Source of the DNA: Pseudomonadota bacterium | Lineage (GTDB): Bacteria > Pseudomonadota > Gammaproteobacteria > Pseudomonadales > Pseudomonadaceae | DNA length: 28,095 bases | Direction: 5' to 3' | Assembly: GCA_023388335.1 (NCBI GenBank) | Contig: JAEWGL010000049.1 | Span: forward strand, 1-28,095 | Shown here: positions 25,886-28,095 of the stretch, in pieces | How positions within the stretch are numbered: position 1 is the first letter of the stretch | Layout of the letters: the number at the start of each line of letters is the position of its first letter | Program-made: the position numbers and the translations under genes | Notes under the pieces: model-generated | What the model saw: the letters and a program-made list of their open reading frames with translations, nothing else | What the model was told of the DNA's origin: nothing | Database searches by the model: none

Positions 25886-27178
25886 TCAGGCGAACGGATG
25901 ACGCAGAACGATGGTCTCGTTGCGGTCCGGGCCGGTGGAGACGATATCGATCGGCGCGCCAACCAGCTCTTCGATGCGCTTGATATAGGCGCGAGCATTG
26001 GCAGGCAGCTCTTCCAGCGACTTGGCGCCGACAGTCGATTCGCTCCAGCCCGGCATTTCCTCGTACACCGGCTCCAAGCCGATGTAGCTGTCGGCATCGG
26101 TCGGCGCATCGATGACGGCACCGTTCTCGTTCTTGTAGCCCACGCAGATGCGCAGGGTCTCAAGACCGTCGAGCACGTCCAGCTTGGTCAGGCACAAGCC
26201 CGAGATGCTGTTGACGTCGATGGCGCGCCGCAGGATCACGGCGTCGAACCAGCCACAACGACGGGCACGGCCGGTGGTTGCACCGAACTCGTGACCACGT
26301 TTGGCCAGGAAGGCACCGGTGTCATCGAACAGTTCGGTGGGGAACGGGCCAGACCCTACGCGAGTGGTGTAGGCCTTGGTGATACCCAGGATGTAGTCGA
26401 TGTACATCGGGCCGACGCCGGAACCGGTGGCGATGCCGCCCGCGGTGGTGTTCGAGCTGGTGACGTACGGGTAGGTACCGTGGTCGATGTCCAGCAGCGA
26501 GCCTTGGGCGCCTTCGAACATGATGTCCTTGCCGGCACGACGCAGGGTGTGCAGCTGGGCAGTGACGTCCTGCATCATCGGCTGCAGCAGCTCGGCGTAT
26601 TCCATGCACTCGTCCAGGGTCTTCTGGAAATCGATGGCAGGCTCTTTGTAGTAGTTCACCAGCTGGAAGTTGTGGTAGTCCAGCAGCTCACCGAGCTTGG
26701 CCGCGAAGCGCTCGCGGTGGAACAGGTCACCGATACGCAGGCCGCGGCGCGCGACCTTGTCTTCATAGGCCGGGCCGATACCGCGACCGGTGGTGCCGAT
26801 CTTCAGTTCGCCACGCGCCTTTTCACGGGCCTGGTCCAGTGCCACGTGGTAGGACAGGATCAGCGGGCAGGAGGGGCTGATGCGCAGGCGCTCGCGCACC
26901 GGTACGCCCTTCTCTTCCAGCTTGGTGATTTCGCGCAGCAGGGCATCGGGTGCAACCACCACGCCGTTGCCGATCAAGCACTGCACGCCTTCACGCAGGA
27001 TGCCCGAGGGAATCAGGTGCAGCACGGTCTTCTCACCGTCGATCACCAGGGTGTGGCCTGCGTTGTGGCCGCCTTGGTAACGCACGACGGCGGCAGCATG
27101 TTCGGTCAGCAGATCAACGATCTTGCCTTTGCCCTCATCACCCCACTGGGTGCCCAGGACGACGACATTCTTACCCAT
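25886..27178 (-). CDS. purA: Adenylosuccinate synthetase
   Basis: PurA joins IMP and aspartate with GTP to make adenylosuccinate, the first committed step to AMP. The GTP-binding N-terminus is VVLGTQWGDEGKGKIVDLLT with catalytic Asp, followed by YQGGHNAGHTLV with catalytic His. GTTGRGIGPAYEDK binds IMP, EGAQGSLLDIDHGTYPYVTSS is present in the middle (best seen as GAQGSLLDIDHGTYP), and TTTGRARRCGW is a loop that binds aspartate. I chose ATG 27178 (430 aa, MGKNVVVLG); an in-frame ATG five codons earlier (27193) coincides with the likely ribosome site. It lies 57 bases after hisZ in the same direction, a common pseudomonad pairing. Confidence 0.97.
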   Translation of the reverse strand: MGKNVVVLGTQWGDEGKGKIVDLLTEHAAAVVRYQGGHNAGHTLVIDGEKTVLHLIPSGILREGVQCLIGNGVVVAPDALLREITKLEEKGVPVRERLRISPSCPLILSYHVALDQAREKARGELKIGTTGRGIGPAYEDKVARRGLRIGDLFHRERFAAKLGELLDYHNFQLVNYYKEPAIDFQKTLDECMEYAELLQPMMQDVTAQLHTLRRAGKDIMFEGAQGSLLDIDHGTYPYVTSSNTTAGGIATGSGVGPMYIDYILGITKAYTTRVGSGPFPTELFDDTGAFLAKRGHEFGATTGRARRCGWFDAVILRRAIDVNSISGLCLTKLDVLDGLETLRICVGYKNENGAVIDAPTDADSYIGLEPVYEEMPGWSESTVGAKSLEELPANARAYIKRIEELVGAPIDIVSTGPDRNETIVLRHPFA

Positions 27179-27234
27179 AACACTTGTCCTCATTCACGCA
27201 ATCTTGGGTGCCGGCTGACTGCCGGCGGAAAAAC

Positions 27235-28095
27235 TCACTGGGTCAGCGGCAGAACCTGCCAGCGCCCGTCTTGCTGAATCAATTGCCGATCACAATCCGC
27301 CTCGAGAGCAGCACTCAGCGGCTGTCCAGGCAAGGCCTGGACCACGCGCTGGCCCTCGTTGCGCAACTGGCAGACCAACTGCCAGAGGGCTGCATCGCTG
27401 CTGTCGGGCATCCAGATCCCGCCAGAAGGCAACACAACCTCCGCTCGCCCCAGTGTGACCAGGGTCTTCAAATCCGTGGAGAAACCGGTGGCCGGGCGCG
27501 CCCGGCCAAAATCGGCGCCGATGTCGTCGTAGCGACCGCCCTGGGCGATCGATTGACCGACGCCAGGCACGAACACCGCGAACACCACGCCGGTGTGATA
27601 GTTGTAGCCGCGCAATTCGCCCAGGTCGAAATACAGCGGCAGATCGGGATACCGTGCGGCCAGGCGGTCGGCGATCGCCAGCAGGTCGTCCAACGCCGCC
27701 AGTACGCCGGCTGGCGCGCGACCCAGCCGCACACGGGCCTCGGCCAGCACCTCACGTCCTCCACACAGCTCGCTCAGGGCGCGCAGCATGTTGCCCAAGT
27801 CCTTGGGCAGGTCGGCGGTCAGCGCGTGGACTTCGTCACGCGCTTTGCGCTGCAGGGCATCGAACAGCTGTTGCTCGATCGCGCCGGACAGGCCGGCGGC
27901 GCGCGCCAGGCCACGATAGATCCCGACATGGCCAAGGTCCATGTGCACGTCCGGTACATCGGCCAGCTTCAGCATGGCCAGCATCAGGCTAATGACCTCG
28001 ACATCGCTGACCGGGCTTGCATCGCCATACAGCTCGGCACCGAGCTGGATCGGGCTGCGCGAGGTCGATAGCGCCCGCGGCTGGGCGTGCAGGAC
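27235..28095 (-). CDS. hisZ: ATP phosphoribosyltransferase regulatory subunit HisZ (partial, N-terminus missing)
   Basis: HisZ is a histidyl-tRNA-synthetase-like protein without aminoacylation activity that binds short-form HisG to make the first enzyme of histidine synthesis. The frame is open to the right edge, so the start lies outside; 286 residues are visible. The first visible residues include SRSPIQLGAELYGDASPVSDVEVI, a class-II synthetase motif-2-like region, then DVHMDLGHVGIYRGLARAAGL, LPLYFDLGELRGYNYHTGVVF (motif resembling HisRS but degenerate), and GGRYDDIGADFGRARPATGFS. The missing part is about 110 residues by family length. A small hairpin GCCGGC/GCCGGC (27210-27226) sits between hisZ and purA. 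Confidence 0.95.
   Translation of the reverse strand, partial: VLHAQPRALSTSRSPIQLGAELYGDASPVSDVEVISLMLAMLKLADVPDVHMDLGHVGIYRGLARAAGLSGAIEQQLFDALQRKARDEVHALTADLPKDLGNMLRALSELCGGREVLAEARVRLGRAPAGVLAALDDLLAIADRLAARYPDLPLYFDLGELRGYNYHTGVVFAVFVPGVGQSIAQGGRYDDIGADFGRARPATGFSTDLKTLVTLGRAEVVLPSGGIWMPDSSDAALWQLVCQLRNEGQRVVQALPGQPLSAALEADCDRQLIQQDGRWQVLPLTQ

Overview
The window looks like a core chromosomal segment of a Pseudomonas, most likely of the P. putida/P. fluorescens lineage. This rests on high-GC codon use, the product sequences (azurin, BraC-type binding protein, YgiQ, RNase R), the typical gene order rlmB-rnr / rpsF-rpsR-(DUF2232)-rplI-dnaB, and several 'TGTAGGAGC…GCG' REP-type repeats. No database was searched; assignments come from reading the translated sequence.

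Layout. (1) 1-3655, minus: a high-affinity branched-chain amino-acid ABC importer, livK-livH-livM-livG, with livG cut by the window edge. (2) 4110-6146, plus: pncB-nadE, two steps of NAD salvage. (3) 6207-6659, minus: azurin, with an ANR/FNR-type box upstream. (4) 6660-7711: a gene-poor kilobase with REP-type inverted repeats and one short candidate ORF. (5) 7712-10012, minus: the radical-SAM protein YgiQ. (6) About 10200-13359, plus: an accessory cassette of lower GC made of a 30-residue peptide gene, a strong hairpin, a YcaO-domain enzyme and an ABC exporter. (7) 13438-17032, minus: dnaB, and the ribosomal operon rpsF-rpsR-DUF2232-rplI, with a clear promoter and terminator. (8) 17255-20583, minus: rnr-rlmB. 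(9) 20852-20938, plus: tRNA-Leu(CAG) with its own promoter and terminator. (10) 21110-23688, plus: a ferric-iron-type binding protein and fused permease without an adjacent ATPase, preceded by a Fur-like site. (11) 23762-25696, minus: a chemoreceptor. (12) 25886-28095, minus: hisZ (partial) and purA.

The item most worth attention is the cassette at about 10200-13359. It has the architecture of a ribosomally made, post-translationally modified peptide (RiPP) pathway: short precursor, attenuating hairpin, YcaO ATP-dependent backbone-modifying enzyme, and CydDC-like exporter translationally coupled to it. The usual YcaO partners (E1-like/ThiF-like protein, TfuA, dehydrogenase) are absent, and the putative precursor has no cysteine, so it does not fit the standard azole, thioamide or bottromycin layouts. 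Its lower GC, its position between two housekeeping genes and a 12-bp direct repeat near its ends suggest acquisition by transfer.
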